64,000 nucleotides of DNA from positions 3,614,203 through 3,678,202 of the forward strand of contig NZ_CP110615.1 in the NCBI RefSeq assembly GCF_026153295.1, read 5' to 3'. Positions 17,036 through 25,922 of the stretch are shown here, one piece after another. Both the position numbers and the translations under genes were made by a program. Each line of letters opens with the position of its first letter. Position 1 is the stretch's first letter. This DNA comes from Rhodococcus antarcticus. Its GTDB lineage: Bacteria > Actinomycetota > Actinomycetes > Mycobacteriales > Mycobacteriaceae. Under the pieces are notes generated by a model. The model did no database searches, was not told the origin of the DNA, and was given only the letters and a program-made list of their open reading frames with translations.

Positions 17036-18064
17036 ATGCTCAGCGTGACGTCCACCGCGCCGCTCCGTCGACTGCACCCCAGGTTGCTGGCGTCGGTCGC
17101 CGCGGTGGCCGGGGTGGTGGTGCTGCTGGCCGTGCTCCCGCGCGTCGTCGGCACCTCGTGGAACCCGGTCGGCGAGCTGCTCGGGTCGCTGCCCGTGCGC
17201 GGGCTGCTCCTGCTGCTCGCCCTCTGGTTCGCCGGCCTGGTCAGCTACTCCTGGGTGCTCACCAGCTCGCTGCCCGGGCTCAGCACCCGCCGCGCGCTGC
17301 TGCTGAACCTCTCCGGCAGCGCGGTGGCCAACGTCGCGCCGTTCGGTGGTGCCGCCGGGGTCGGCATGAACTTCGCGATGGTGCGCTCCTGGCGCTTCAC
17401 CCGGTCGAGCTTCGCGACCTTCACCGTCGTGAGCAACCTGTGGGACTGGCTGGGCAAGCTGGTGGTCGCCGGGGTCGTGCTGACCTGGGTGCTGGCCACC
17501 GACGTGCTGCCCGACGGACCGCTGTCCACCGCCGTCGAGTCCGCGCTGGTCGTCCTCGCGCTGGTCCTGTCCGTCGTCGCCGTCGCGCTGACCAGCGCCC
17601 GGGCCGCACGAGCCACCGGCGCCCTGCTCGACCGCGCGGTGTGGTTCCGGCCCACGGCGTTCGGCACCAGCCTGCCGGAGCTGCGAGCGAGCACCGTCGC
17701 GGTGGCGCGGGAGCGCTGGGTTCCGCTGACCGGCGGGGTGGTCGGGTACCTCCTGCTGCAGGCCGTCCTCCTGGGGGCCTGCCTGCACCTGCTGGGCAGC
17801 GACCTCGCGCCGGCCGCGGTGCTGGCCGGGTTCGCGGTCGAGCGGCTGCTCACCCTCGTGCCCCTCACCCCGGGCGGGGCCGGTTTTGCCGACGCCGCCT
17901 GCGCCACCATGCTCGTCGCCCTGGGTGGGGACCCGGTCGTGGTGGCGGCGGCGGTGCTGCTCTACCGCGGGTTCACCTTCCTGCTGGAGATCCCCGTCGG
18001 CGGGCTCGGCATCCTGGGCTGGCTGCTCGCCCAGCGCCGCTCGGCCGCGGTGGCGGCGGCGTGA
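17036..18064 (+). CDS. UPF0104/AglD-like integral membrane protein
   Basis: A 342-residue polytopic protein (about eight helices) of the lysylphosphatidylglycerol synthase transmembrane family. The hallmark FGGAAGVGMNFAMVRSWRF, the central AVLAGFAVERLLTLVPLTPG and GGAGFADAACATMLVALGGD are present. In characterised relatives this module translocates lipids or accompanies glycolipid synthesis; the catalytic LPG-synthase domain is absent. It starts at ATG 17036 (a GTG at 17045 is possible). It overlaps the following glycosyltransferase by 4 bp (GTGA), so the two are translationally coupled. Confidence 0.85.
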   Translation: MLSVTSTAPLRRLHPRLLASVAAVAGVVVLLAVLPRVVGTSWNPVGELLGSLPVRGLLLLLALWFAGLVSYSWVLTSSLPGLSTRRALLLNLSGSAVANVAPFGGAAGVGMNFAMVRSWRFTRSSFATFTVVSNLWDWLGKLVVAGVVLTWVLATDVLPDGPLSTAVESALVVLALVLSVVAVALTSARAARATGALLDRAVWFRPTAFGTSLPELRASTVAVARERWVPLTGGVVGYLLLQAVLLGACLHLLGSDLAPAAVLAGFAVERLLTLVPLTPGGAGFADAACATMLVALGGDPVVVAAAVLLYRGFTFLLEIPVGGLGILGWLLAQRRSAAVAAA

Positions 18065-19113
18065 GGATCGCGCACGTCACCGACTGCTACCTGCCGCGCA
18101 CCGGCGGCATCGAGCTCCAGGTGCGCGACCTCGCCGCCCACCAGCGGGCGGCCGGCCACGAGGTGGAGGTGCTCACCAGCACCGAGGCCGCGGCCGGGAC
18201 GCCCGACGAGCCCGGGGTCCGCCGTCTCTCCCGCCGCCGGCTGCGCACCGAGCTGCGCGAGTTCGACGCGGTCCACGCCCACACCTCGCTCGTCTCGCCC
18301 TTCGCGTGGACCGGAGCCGCCACCGGCTCGGACCTGGGCCGGCCGACGGTGGTGACCATGCACTCGGTGCCGCCGCCCGGGCCGGTCCTGTGGGCCGCCG
18401 GGCTCGCGGCGGGCTGGCGCCGCTGGGACGTGCAGTGGTCCGCCGTCAGCGAGGTGGCGGCCCGGCCGCTGCGCACCATGCTGCCCGGGCGCGAGGTGCG
18501 GGTGCTGCACAACGGGATCGACGTCGACGCGTGGGTGCTGCCGCCGCGTCGCCAGCGGGTCGAGGAGCTCACCGTCGTCAGCGTCATGCGGCTGGCCCAG
18601 CGCAAGCGCCCGATCCCCCTGGTGAAGGTGCTGGCGCGGGTGCGGGCGCAGGTCCCGGAGCACGTCCGCCTGCGGGCCGTGCTCGTCGGGGACGGCCCGC
18701 GGCGCGCGGACGTCGAGCGCGCACTGGCCCGGCGGGGCATGGACGGCTGGGTGCACCTGGCGGGGCGGCTGGACCGCGAGCAGATCCGGGCGCTGTACCG
18801 GGAGTCGGACCTCTACCTGGCCCCGGCGACCCTGGAGTCGTTCGGGCTCGCTGCGCTGGAGGCGCGCTCGGCCGGGCTGCCCGTGGTGGCCATGCGCCGC
18901 GGCGGGGTGGGCGAGTTCGTCCGCGACGGGGTGGAGGGGTTCCTCGTCGACGGCGACGCCCAGATGGCGGCCGTGACCGCGCGCCTGCTCCGCGACCGGA
19001 ACGAGCTCGAGACCCTGCGCGCGCACAACACCGCGACCGCGCCGTCGATGACCTGGGAGCGGGTGGTGGCCGCGAGCCTGGCGGCCTACGGCGCCGCTCC
19101 CGCCCGTCGCTGA
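18061..19113 (+). CDS. Glycosyltransferase family 4 (GT-B fold)
   Basis: A 350-residue GT4 enzyme. The N-terminal domain opens RIAHVTDCYLPRTGGIELQV, the typical acceptor-side Gly-Gly loop, and contains VHAHTSLVSPFAW. The C-terminal domain has VLHNGIDVDAW, LVGDGPRRADVE, WVHLAGRLDREQIRALYRES and the E-x7-E nucleotide-sugar motif in APATLESFGLAALEARSAG. It transfers a sugar with retention of configuration, probably onto a lipid or cell-wall precursor, given the coupled membrane protein upstream and the divergent PIG-L deacetylase. The GTG start at 18061 overlaps the upstream stop. Confidence 0.9.
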   Translation: MRIAHVTDCYLPRTGGIELQVRDLAAHQRAAGHEVEVLTSTEAAAGTPDEPGVRRLSRRRLRTELREFDAVHAHTSLVSPFAWTGAATGSDLGRPTVVTMHSVPPPGPVLWAAGLAAGWRRWDVQWSAVSEVAARPLRTMLPGREVRVLHNGIDVDAWVLPPRRQRVEELTVVSVMRLAQRKRPIPLVKVLARVRAQVPEHVRLRAVLVGDGPRRADVERALARRGMDGWVHLAGRLDREQIRALYRESDLYLAPATLESFGLAALEARSAGLPVVAMRRGGVGEFVRDGVEGFLVDGDAQMAAVTARLLRDRNELETLRAHNTATAPSMTWERVVAASLAAYGAAPARR

Positions 19114-19125
19114 CGCCGGGGTCGG

Positions 19126-19866
19126 TCAGCGCCCCAGCAGCCCGCCGAGCCCGCCGCCGCCCACCCCGGCCTGCGAGCCGCCACCGGTGCCGCCGATGAG
19201 CCCGCCGGGGGGCTGCTCGGAGGGCTGCACGATGACGAAGCCCTGACCGGTGAACTCCAGGGTCATCCGCTCCCCGGTGCTGCGGCCCATCAGCGTGCCG
19301 AGGTTCATCTGGTCGTTGCGCTTGATGGAGGTACGCAGCCCGGCCGACCAGGCGACGGCGGCCTGCGGGTCGGCGAAGGTCGGCTGGTCCACGTGCAGCA
19401 CCACCGGGTGGCCGTGGGTGGTGATGGCGATGCGGCCCTGGCCGGTGAAGACGCAGTTGAACAGCCCGGCGTTGGAGAGCATCCCGCTCAGGCCCTGCAC
19501 CCGTTGGATGTCGTAGCGCAGCGAGGTCTCGAAGGCCAGCACGTTGGCGCCGTTGATGGTGAGCCCGTCGGTGCCGTCCAGCTCGACGACGTGCACGTCG
19601 GCGGCGGCGTCGGCCAGGAAGAGGTCACCCTGGCCGGAGACCTTCATCAGCGGCACGCCCTCGCCGGTGAGCTTCTGCTTGATGATGTTGCCGATCCCAC
19701 CCGCGCCGAGCGCCTCGAACCTCAGGTTGCCCTGGTAGGCCACCATCGACCCCGAGCGGGCCATCACCTCGCCGTTGAGCGCGACCTTGAGCATCTTGCT
19801 GCCCTGGATCTGCATGCCCTGGCCGGAGGCCTCGGCGTGGGTGGGCGCGAACAGGTCACTACGCAT
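19126..19866 (-). CDS. AIM24 family protein
   Basis: A 246-residue beta-rich AIM24/TRAP-like protein. It contains the repeated Gly-rich strands of the family: MLKVALNGEVMARSGSMVAY, FEALGAGGIGNIIKQKLTGE, LMKVSGQGDLFLADAAADVH and LFNCVFTGQGRIAITTHG. The C terminus ends in a Gly-rich tail (GGSQAGVGGGGLGGLLGR). The name comes from a mitochondrial factor; bacterial function is unknown. It is convergent with the glycosyltransferase gene, 12 bp apart. Start at ATG 19864-19866. The 246-bp gap to the next gene (19867-20112) shows no further gene. Confidence 0.88.
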   Translation of the reverse strand: MRSDLFAPTHAEASGQGMQIQGSKMLKVALNGEVMARSGSMVAYQGNLRFEALGAGGIGNIIKQKLTGEGVPLMKVSGQGDLFLADAAADVHVVELDGTDGLTINGANVLAFETSLRYDIQRVQGLSGMLSNAGLFNCVFTGQGRIAITTHGHPVVLHVDQPTFADPQAAVAWSAGLRTSIKRNDQMNLGTLMGRSTGERMTLEFTGQGFVIVQPSEQPPGGLIGGTGGGSQAGVGGGGLGGLLGR

Positions 19867-20112
19867 CGGTGCGCTCCTCGTCGGGGGGTCCCGGCACGGC
19901 ACGGTCGGGTCGCCCCCATCGTCCCGGCCCGGGCGGCGGTCGACAAGGTCGCACCCCGCGGTGGAGGGTTCGAGCAGGCTCCGCACCGACCGGGTGGTGG
20001 GCCGGACCACCCCCGCCACACCGCCCTCGCCACACCGCTCGCGCCCGGCGACGGTGCCGGACGCGCCGCCCCCTGTCCGGGGTCCGGCCCCCGCGTGGCA
20101 GGGTCGCAGCCC

Positions 20113-21105
20113 ATGACGGACTGGACGACGCCCGGGGTGTACCCCGTCGCCCCCGGGGTGCACCGCATCCCGCTGCCCCTGCCCAACGACGGGCTGCGCG
20201 CGGTCAACGTCTACGTCATCGACGACGGGGACGGCCCGGTGCTCGTGGACTCCGGGTGGGCCATCCCCGAGTCGCTGGAGCTGCTGCGCGCCGGTCTCGC
20301 CGAGCTGGGGACGTCGGTGGCCGACGTGCGACGGGTGCTCGTCACCCACGTGCACCGCGACCACTACACGCAGGCGGTCAGCGTGCGGGCCGAGTCCGGG
20401 GCCGACGTGGCCCTCGGGGTCGGCGAGCGGCCGTCGCTGGAGGCCATCCTGGCGCCGGGCGACGTCGGCCTGGCGCGCAACGTGGCGCGGCTGCACCGCT
20501 GCGGCGCCGACGAGCTGGCCGGGAAGCTGCCCCGCACGGACGTCGACCCCGGTACCTGGGAGTCCCCGGACACCTGGCTCGAGCCCGGCACGGCCGTCGA
20601 CCTCGGCGCCCGCACCCTGGACTCCGTGCCCACCCCCGGCCACACCCGGGGCCACGTCGTGTTCGTGGACGCCGCCGCGAGCCTGCTGTTCGCCGGCGAC
20701 CACGTGCTGCCCTCGATCACCCCGTCCATCGGGGTGGAGCCCGAACCGTCGCGGCTGGTGCTGCGCGACTACATGGACTCGCTGCGGGTGGTGCGCGGCA
20801 TGCCGGACCGGCAGCTGCTGCCCGCCCACGGCGCGGTGACCGCCAGCGCGCACGACCGCATCGACGAGCTGGTCGCCCACCACGACACGCGGCTGGACGA
20901 CACCCTGGCTGCGGTGACGGCGGGGTGCACGGTCATGGACGTCGCCCGGGTCATCACGTGGACCCGGCACCAGCGCAGCTACGCCGAGCTGGACCTGTTC
21001 AACTCGGTGCTGGCCGTGGGGGAGACCTCGGCGCACCTGGACCTGCTGGTGCACCAGGGGCGCCTGACAAGCCGCGAGGTGGACGGGGTCACCCGGTTCG
21101 GCTGA
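20113..21105 (+). CDS. Metallo-beta-lactamase-fold hydrolase
   Basis: A 330-residue MBL-fold protein. The zinc motif H-x-H-x-D-H is in VLVTHVHRDHYTQAVS (about residues 80-90), the downstream His in PTPGHTRGHVVF (about 180), and the bridging Asp in LLFAGDHVLPSITPS (about 198). The C-terminal 90 residues form the winged-helix-like LACTB2 domain (QLLPAHGAVTASAHDRIDEL … LVHQGRLTSREVDG). LACTB2-like proteins cleave thioesters or RNA; the substrate here is not defined. The ATG at 20113 is supported by the family-like start (GVYPVAPGVHRIPLPLPNDG). A VOC protein follows 37 bp downstream on the same strand. Confidence 0.88.
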   Translation: MTDWTTPGVYPVAPGVHRIPLPLPNDGLRAVNVYVIDDGDGPVLVDSGWAIPESLELLRAGLAELGTSVADVRRVLVTHVHRDHYTQAVSVRAESGADVALGVGERPSLEAILAPGDVGLARNVARLHRCGADELAGKLPRTDVDPGTWESPDTWLEPGTAVDLGARTLDSVPTPGHTRGHVVFVDAAASLLFAGDHVLPSITPSIGVEPEPSRLVLRDYMDSLRVVRGMPDRQLLPAHGAVTASAHDRIDELVAHHDTRLDDTLAAVTAGCTVMDVARVITWTRHQRSYAELDLFNSVLAVGETSAHLDLLVHQGRLTSREVDGVTRFG

Positions 21106-21142
21106 GCCCGGAGCCCTCGGGCGGGGGTCCTAGGCTCGGGTC

Positions 21143-21577
21143 GTGGAGCAGCGGATCAGCCTCGTCACCCTCGGCGTGGACGACCTCGACCGGGCGCGAA
21201 CGTTCTACGAGGCGTTGGGCTGGCGGGGCCAGGAGGTCGAGCGGACGGTGTTCTTCCAGGCCGGCGGCCTGGTGGTCGCGCTCTGGGGGCGGGCCGACCT
21301 CGCGGCCGAGTGCGGGCTGACCGATCGGTGGTCGGCCGGTGGCGGCGGGATCGCGCTGGCGCACAACGTGCACAGCCGGTCCGAGGTGGACCAGGTGGTC
21401 GCCGCCGCCGCGCAGGCCGGGGCCCGGGTGACGAGGCCGGCCGCCGAGACCTCCTACGGCGGCTACGCGGCGGTGTTCACCGATCCGGACGGCCACGCCT
21501 GGGAGGTCGCGCACAACCCCGGTTTCGCCCTGGCGGCCGACGGGACGCTGACGGTGCCGGACTTCGGCCTCAGCTGA
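21143..21577 (+). CDS. VOC/glyoxalase-superfamily protein
   Basis: A 144-residue protein with two beta-alpha-beta-beta-beta modules: ISLVTLGVDDLDRARTFYEA at the N terminus and HNVHSRSEVDQVVAAAAQAG in the second half, ending in GGYAAVFTDPDGHAWEVAHN, the typical glyoxalase/bleomycin-resistance closing motif. Of the usual metal ligands the final Glu (WEV) is clear; the first site is weak (SLVTLG lacks His). Such single-copy VOC proteins are often of unknown substrate. GTG start at 21143. It probably forms a transcript with the MBL-fold gene. Confidence 0.85.
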   Translation: MEQRISLVTLGVDDLDRARTFYEALGWRGQEVERTVFFQAGGLVVALWGRADLAAECGLTDRWSAGGGGIALAHNVHSRSEVDQVVAAAAQAGARVTRPAAETSYGGYAAVFTDPDGHAWEVAHNPGFALAADGTLTVPDFGLS

Positions 21578-21705
21578 CGACGACGCCACCCACGAGGGCT
21601 ACGCGCTGGTGTGGCGGAGATGGAGCCGGTCCTCGGGCCGCTGCGCGCCGAGCTCGAGCCCCTGCGCGGCGAGGTGGGCCGGTTGCGCGCCGAGCTGGTG
21701 GCGGC

Positions 21706-22956
21706 TCAGCGCAGGTAGCGCTCCACCAGCTCGTTGCGCAGCTTCCCGGCCGGGTCGTGCTCGTGGACCAGGGCGCGCGCGTCCTCGAGCCGGGGGAACA
21801 GCCCACGCACCACCTCGGGGTCCACGGTGTTGACCTTGCCCCAGTGCGGCCGGGCGTCGAGCTCGGCCAGCCGCTGCTCCAGCCGGGGCAGGAACGTCGT
21901 CACCCCGGGGGTGTCGGGGAACCACGTGAAGTGCAGGGCCAGGCTGTCGCGGCCCTGGGCGGGGCTGAGCCACAGGTCGTCGGCGGCCACCGTGCGGAGC
22001 TCGGAGATCATCAGCAGCGGGGCCATCTCCTCGGCCAGCTCCGCCAGCACCCCGAGGGCGGCGCGGCCGTGCTCGCGGGGCACGAAGTACTCGCTCTGCA
22101 GCTCCTCGCCGCTGCTGGGGGTGAAGTCCAGCCGGAAGTGCGGCAGCCGCTCGTGCCACGGGCCCGCGACCGCGCCCTGGGTGGTGCTCGCCGCGGGGTC
22201 CTCACCCGGCACCGGGTGGCGCGGTCCGTCGGCCGGGTGCGTGCCGAGCCACCCCTGCGGGGCGGTGGTCCCGGTGTGCTTCTGCCACACCGACGGGCTG
22301 GTGCCGGCGCGGTGGTCGGTGAACACGCTGACGCTGTAGGCGCTGTCCATCACCTCGTCGAGGTTCTCCTGCAGGCCGGCGCGGGTGAGGCCCTCCTGGA
22401 CCACCTGGCGGACGTCGAAGGTCGGGACCAGGTCCAGCACGAGGTGGGTGACCACGCCCAGCGCACCCAGCGACAGCGCCGCACCCTCGAAGCCGGGCTC
22501 ACCCCGTCGCAGCGTGACCAGCTCGCCGTCCGCCCGGACCAGCTCGACGGCGGCGACGTGGGTGGCGAGGACCTGGTTGCGCACGCCGGAGCCGTGCGTG
22601 CCGGTGGCGCAGGCCCCGGCCACGGAGATGTGCGGCAGCGAGCCGGTGTTGGGCAGCGCGAACCCGGCGGCGTGCAGCGGGTTCGCCAGCTCGCCGTAGC
22701 GCACCGCCCCCGCGACCCGGGCCTGCGCGCGGGTGGAGTCGATCTCCACCGTGGGCGCCATCCCCGCCAGCACGAGGAGGTCGCCCGGGGTGTCGGCGAT
22801 CCGGTTGAACGAGTGACCGCTGCCCAGCACCCGCAGGTGGCTGCTGCCGGCCACGAGCGCCTGGACCTCGGCGACGGAGCCCGGTCGGTGCACGGCGGCC
22901 GGACGGAAGGCGATGTTGCCGGCCCAGTTGGTGAGGGCGGGAGCAGCGGTGGGCAT
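21706..22956 (-). CDS. FAD-linked aldonolactone oxidase (L-gulono/D-arabinono-lactone type)
   Basis: A 416-residue VAO-family flavoprotein. The FAD domain carries HLRVLGSGHSFNRIADTPGD (about residues 40-60; the G-S-G-H-S loop) and NTGSLPHISVAGACATGTHG (about 105-125). The cap domain contains the ALO region, and the C terminus has the diagnostic H-W-G-K in DARPHWGKVNT, followed by the closing YLR. These enzymes oxidise aldono-1,4-lactones or related sugar alcohols, as in mycobacterial Rv1771. The ATG at 22954-22956 fits the family start (NWAGNIAFRPA). It is read convergently to the VOC gene. Confidence 0.9.
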   Translation of the reverse strand: MPTAAPALTNWAGNIAFRPAAVHRPGSVAEVQALVAGSSHLRVLGSGHSFNRIADTPGDLLVLAGMAPTVEIDSTRAQARVAGAVRYGELANPLHAAGFALPNTGSLPHISVAGACATGTHGSGVRNQVLATHVAAVELVRADGELVTLRRGEPGFEGAALSLGALGVVTHLVLDLVPTFDVRQVVQEGLTRAGLQENLDEVMDSAYSVSVFTDHRAGTSPSVWQKHTGTTAPQGWLGTHPADGPRHPVPGEDPAASTTQGAVAGPWHERLPHFRLDFTPSSGEELQSEYFVPREHGRAALGVLAELAEEMAPLLMISELRTVAADDLWLSPAQGRDSLALHFTWFPDTPGVTTFLPRLEQRLAELDARPHWGKVNTVDPEVVRGLFPRLEDARALVHEHDPAGKLRNELVERYLR

Positions 22957-23030
22957 GGGTCTCAGTGTCCTCCGCACCGCCCGCCCGCCCGCCGGAGCGG
23001 GGGTCTCCCGCGGCCCGGTGGACGGCAGCC

Positions 23031-23468
23031 TCACTCCGCCGGTCGTCCACGCAGCTTCTTGGTCCGCCCCCGCGCGACCTTCTCGTCCACCCGCCGTCGC
23101 TGCGAGCCCCGGGTGGGCCGGGTCGGCCGCCGGTTCGGGGCGTCCGGGGCCAGGGCGTCGCTCAGCAGCACCTGCAGCCGCCGCCGCGCGGCCTCGCGGT
23201 TGCGCAGCTGGGAGCGCGTCTCGGAGGCGGCGATGACCAGGACCCCGTCCACCAGGCGGGACCCGAGCCGGCGCTGCACCCGCTCGCGCTGCCAGTCGGT
23301 GAGCCCACCCACCGAGCGCAGGTCCACCACGAGCTCCACCCGGGAGTCGGTGGTGTTCACGCCCTGCCCACCGGGCCCACCCGAGCGGGAGAACCGCCAC
23401 CCCAGCTCGGCGCCCGGCAGCACCACGTGCGGGGTCACCCGCAGGTCGGAGTCCACCCGGTCGGCCAC
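23031..23468 (-). CDS. arfB: Ribosome-rescue peptidyl-tRNA hydrolase ArfB
   Basis: A 145-residue class-I release-factor-like protein lacking codon-recognition domains. The catalytic loop is FSRSGGPGGQGVNTTDSRVE with the G-G-Q tripeptide, and the family domain runs about residues 10-110. The C-terminal tail is strongly basic (RRRVDEKVARGRTKKLRGRP), the part that enters the empty mRNA channel of stalled ribosomes in ArfB/YaeJ. It would hydrolyse peptidyl-tRNA on non-stop complexes, backing up tmRNA. GTG start at 23466-23468; longer frames upstream lack family similarity. It is divergent from the 2-oxoacid dehydrogenase operon. Confidence 0.92.
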   Translation of the reverse strand: MADRVDSDLRVTPHVVLPGAELGWRFSRSGGPGGQGVNTTDSRVELVVDLRSVGGLTDWQRERVQRRLGSRLVDGVLVIAASETRSQLRNREAARRRLQVLLSDALAPDAPNRRPTRPTRGSQRRRVDEKVARGRTKKLRGRPAE

Positions 23469-23658
23469 GTGGGCCAGTGTCCCGCACGTCGCAACGGGGT
23501 TCTGGGCGTGACCTGGGCCACCGGCCCACCGCAACCTTGTGCCACGATGGCCCCAGACCACCGGTGTGACCCGGCGCACCCCACCAGGGTCGCGTCGGGC
23601 CGCGCCGCCGCACCCCCCGTCACGAGCGGGACCGCGGACGAGACGACAGGAGCAGACC

Positions 23659-24930
23659 GTGCCTGAGGACCCCCCGCTCGACCTCCCGAGCACCCCCGCC
23701 GCCGACACCCCCGCCGCGAGCACGTTCGCCCCGATGGGCGCCCCGCAGACGATCGCCGGCACGCCGGACGCCGAGCAGGTCATCGCCGGGCTGCGCGCCA
23801 CCAGCGAGGGCGGCGCCGACCTGGTGCAGCTGCTCACCCCGGAGGGCGTGCGCGTCCCGGACGAGCGCTTCGACTCCTACGTCGCCGACGTGACGGTCGA
23901 GGACCTCAAGGGCTACTACCGCGACATGGTCCTGGTGCGCCGGGTGGACCGGGAGGCCAGCGCGCTGCAGCGGCAGGGCCAGCTCGGGATCTGGGTCCCC
24001 CTGCTGGGCCAGGAGGCCGCGCAGATCGGCGCGGGCCGGGCGATGGCGCCCCAGGACATGGCCTTCCCGTCCTACCGCGAGCACGGCGTGGCGTGGTGCC
24101 GGGGCATCGACCCCACCGAGCTCATGGGGATCTTCCGCGGCACCGACCACGGTTCCTGGGACCCCCGCGAGGTGGGGTTCCACCTCTACACGATCGTCAT
24201 CGGCAACCAGTGCCTCAACGCGACCGGCTGGGCGATGGCCTCCCGGCTGCACGGCAAGGTGGGCGACGCTGGCCCGAACAGCACGTCCGAGGCCACCATG
24301 GTCTTCTTCGGCGACGGGGCCACCAGCCAGGGCGACGTGCACGAGGCCTTCGTCTGGTCGGCCGTCTACGACTCCCCGGTGGTGTTCTTCTGCCAGAACA
24401 ACCAGTGGGCCATCTCGGAGCCGCTCGAGCGCCAGACCCGTGTCCCGCTGTACCAGCGCGCGCAGGGCTACGGCTTCCCCGGCATCCGGGTCGACGGCAA
24501 CGACGTGCTCGCCACCCTGGCCGTCAGCCGCTGGGCGATGGAGCAGGCACGCACCGGCAACGGCCCGCTGCTCATCGAGGCGTTCACCTACCGCATGGAC
24601 GCCCACACCAGCTCCGACGACCCCACGCGCTACCGCCTGGCCGACGAGCTGGAGACGTGGAAGCTCAAGGACCCCATCGAGCGGCTGCGGGTGAACCTCG
24701 TCCGCGAGCACGAGGTGGGTCACGAGTTCTTCGACGCCCTGCAGGAGGAGTCCGACGCCCTGGCCGCGCGGCTGCGCGAGTTCGTGACGTCGATGCCCAC
24801 CCCGGGCCCGGAGCGGATCTTCTCCGAGGTCTACGACGACGTCCCCCCCGAGATCACCCGCCAGCGCGACGAGCACGTCGCCTTCCACGCCTCGTTCGCC
24901 GACGCCGAGACCGCAGGAGCCGGCGCATGA
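23659..24930 (+). CDS. bkdA: 2-oxoacid dehydrogenase E1 component, alpha subunit
   Basis: A 423-residue thiamine-diphosphate-dependent E1 alpha. The core begins around residue 90 (YYRDMVLVRRVDREASALQR), with IWVPLLGQEAAQIG, the ThDP motif FFGDGATSQGDVHEAFVWSA through the QNNQWAIS segment, and the phosphorylation-loop region TYRMDAHTSSDDPTRYR. The first 70 residues are a low-complexity extension. Together with the next two genes it forms a branched-chain 2-oxoacid (or pyruvate) dehydrogenase complex, as bkdABC in Mycobacterium. GTG start at 23659 with AGGAG 7 bp upstream. The E3 subunit is not in the window. Confidence 0.92.
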   Translation: MPEDPPLDLPSTPAADTPAASTFAPMGAPQTIAGTPDAEQVIAGLRATSEGGADLVQLLTPEGVRVPDERFDSYVADVTVEDLKGYYRDMVLVRRVDREASALQRQGQLGIWVPLLGQEAAQIGAGRAMAPQDMAFPSYREHGVAWCRGIDPTELMGIFRGTDHGSWDPREVGFHLYTIVIGNQCLNATGWAMASRLHGKVGDAGPNSTSEATMVFFGDGATSQGDVHEAFVWSAVYDSPVVFFCQNNQWAISEPLERQTRVPLYQRAQGYGFPGIRVDGNDVLATLAVSRWAMEQARTGNGPLLIEAFTYRMDAHTSSDDPTRYRLADELETWKLKDPIERLRVNLVREHEVGHEFFDALQEESDALAARLREFVTSMPTPGPERIFSEVYDDVPPEITRQRDEHVAFHASFADAETAGAGA

Positions 24931-25919
24931 GCACCCAGACGCTGACCATCGCCAAGGCGCTCAACACCGCCCTGCGCACCTCCATGGAGGCCGACCCGTC
25001 GGTGATCGTGATGGGCGAGGACGTCGGCAAGCTCGGTGGGGTCTTCCGCATCACCGACGGCCTGCAGAAGGACTTCGGTGAGCACCGGGTGCTGGACACC
25101 CCGCTGGCGGAGTCCGGGATCATCGGCACCGCGATCGGCCTGGCCCTGCACGGCTTCCGGCCGGTGTGCGAGATCCAGTTCGACGGCTTCGTCTTCCCCG
25201 GCTACGACCAGATCGTCAGCCAGCTGGCCAAGATGCGCTACCGCAGCCAGGGCAAGCTGCCCATGCCCGTGGTGGTCCGCATCCCCTTCGGCGGCGGCAT
25301 CGGCGCGGTCGAGCACCACTCCGAGAGCCCCGAGAGCCTCTTCGCGCACGTCGCGGGCCTCAAGGTCGTGGCCTGCGCGAACCCGGCCGACGCGCACTCC
25401 ATGCTGCGCCAGGCCATCGCCTCCGACGACCCGGTCATCTTCTTCGAGCCCAAGCGCCGGTACTGGGAGAAGGGCGAGGTCGACCTCGAGGCCACCCCGC
25501 CCCCGCTGCACAGCGCCCAGGTGGTCCGCCCCGGCACCACCGCGACCGTGGTCACCTACGGGCCGTCGGTGAAGACGTGCCTGGACGCCGCGACCGCCGC
25601 CGCCGCGGACGGCATCGACCTCGAGGTCATCGACCTGCGCACGCTGTCCCCGCTGGACCTGCGGCCGGTGTTCGACTCCGTCCGGCGCACCGGTCACGTG
25701 GTGGTGGTCAGCGAGGCCCCGGGCGAGTCGTCCGTGTCGTCGGAGGTGGTGGCCCGGGTGCAGCAGGAGTGCTTCTACTCCCTGGAGGCACCCGTCCTGC
25801 GCGTCACCGGCTTCGACACCCCCTACCCGCCGAGCAAGATCGAGGAGGACTTCATCCCCGACCTCGACCGCGTCCTGGACGCCGTCGACCGCTCCCTGGC
25901 CCACCGAGACAGGGGCTGA
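24927..25919 (+). CDS. bkdB: 2-oxoacid dehydrogenase E1 component, beta subunit
   Basis: A 330-residue transketolase-type E1 beta. Motifs: VMGEDVGKLGGVFRITDGLQ, DTPLAESGIIGTAIGLALHG, EIQFDGFVFPGYDQIVSQLA, IPFGGGIGAVEHHSES and the C-terminal domain VVSEAPGESSVSSEVVARVQ. It pairs with E1 alpha to bind thiamine diphosphate and decarboxylate 2-oxoacids; GIGAVEHHSESPE favours the branched-chain type over pyruvate but does not settle it. The ATG at 24927 overlaps the E1 alpha stop by 4 bp (ATGA), a sign of translational coupling. Confidence 0.94.
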   Translation: MSTQTLTIAKALNTALRTSMEADPSVIVMGEDVGKLGGVFRITDGLQKDFGEHRVLDTPLAESGIIGTAIGLALHGFRPVCEIQFDGFVFPGYDQIVSQLAKMRYRSQGKLPMPVVVRIPFGGGIGAVEHHSESPESLFAHVAGLKVVACANPADAHSMLRQAIASDDPVIFFEPKRRYWEKGEVDLEATPPPLHSAQVVRPGTTATVVTYGPSVKTCLDAATAAAADGIDLEVIDLRTLSPLDLRPVFDSVRRTGHVVVVSEAPGESSVSSEVVARVQQECFYSLEAPVLRVTGFDTPYPPSKIEEDFIPDLDRVLDAVDRSLAHRDRG

Positions 25920-25922
25920 CCC

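Noticed and set aside
21620..21718. 32-codon frame with Leu/Glu/Arg heptads (MEPVLGPLRAELEPL…)
   Set aside because: It overlaps the end of the aldonolactone oxidase gene on the other strand and has no clear ribosome site. It may be a remnant, but support is too weak.
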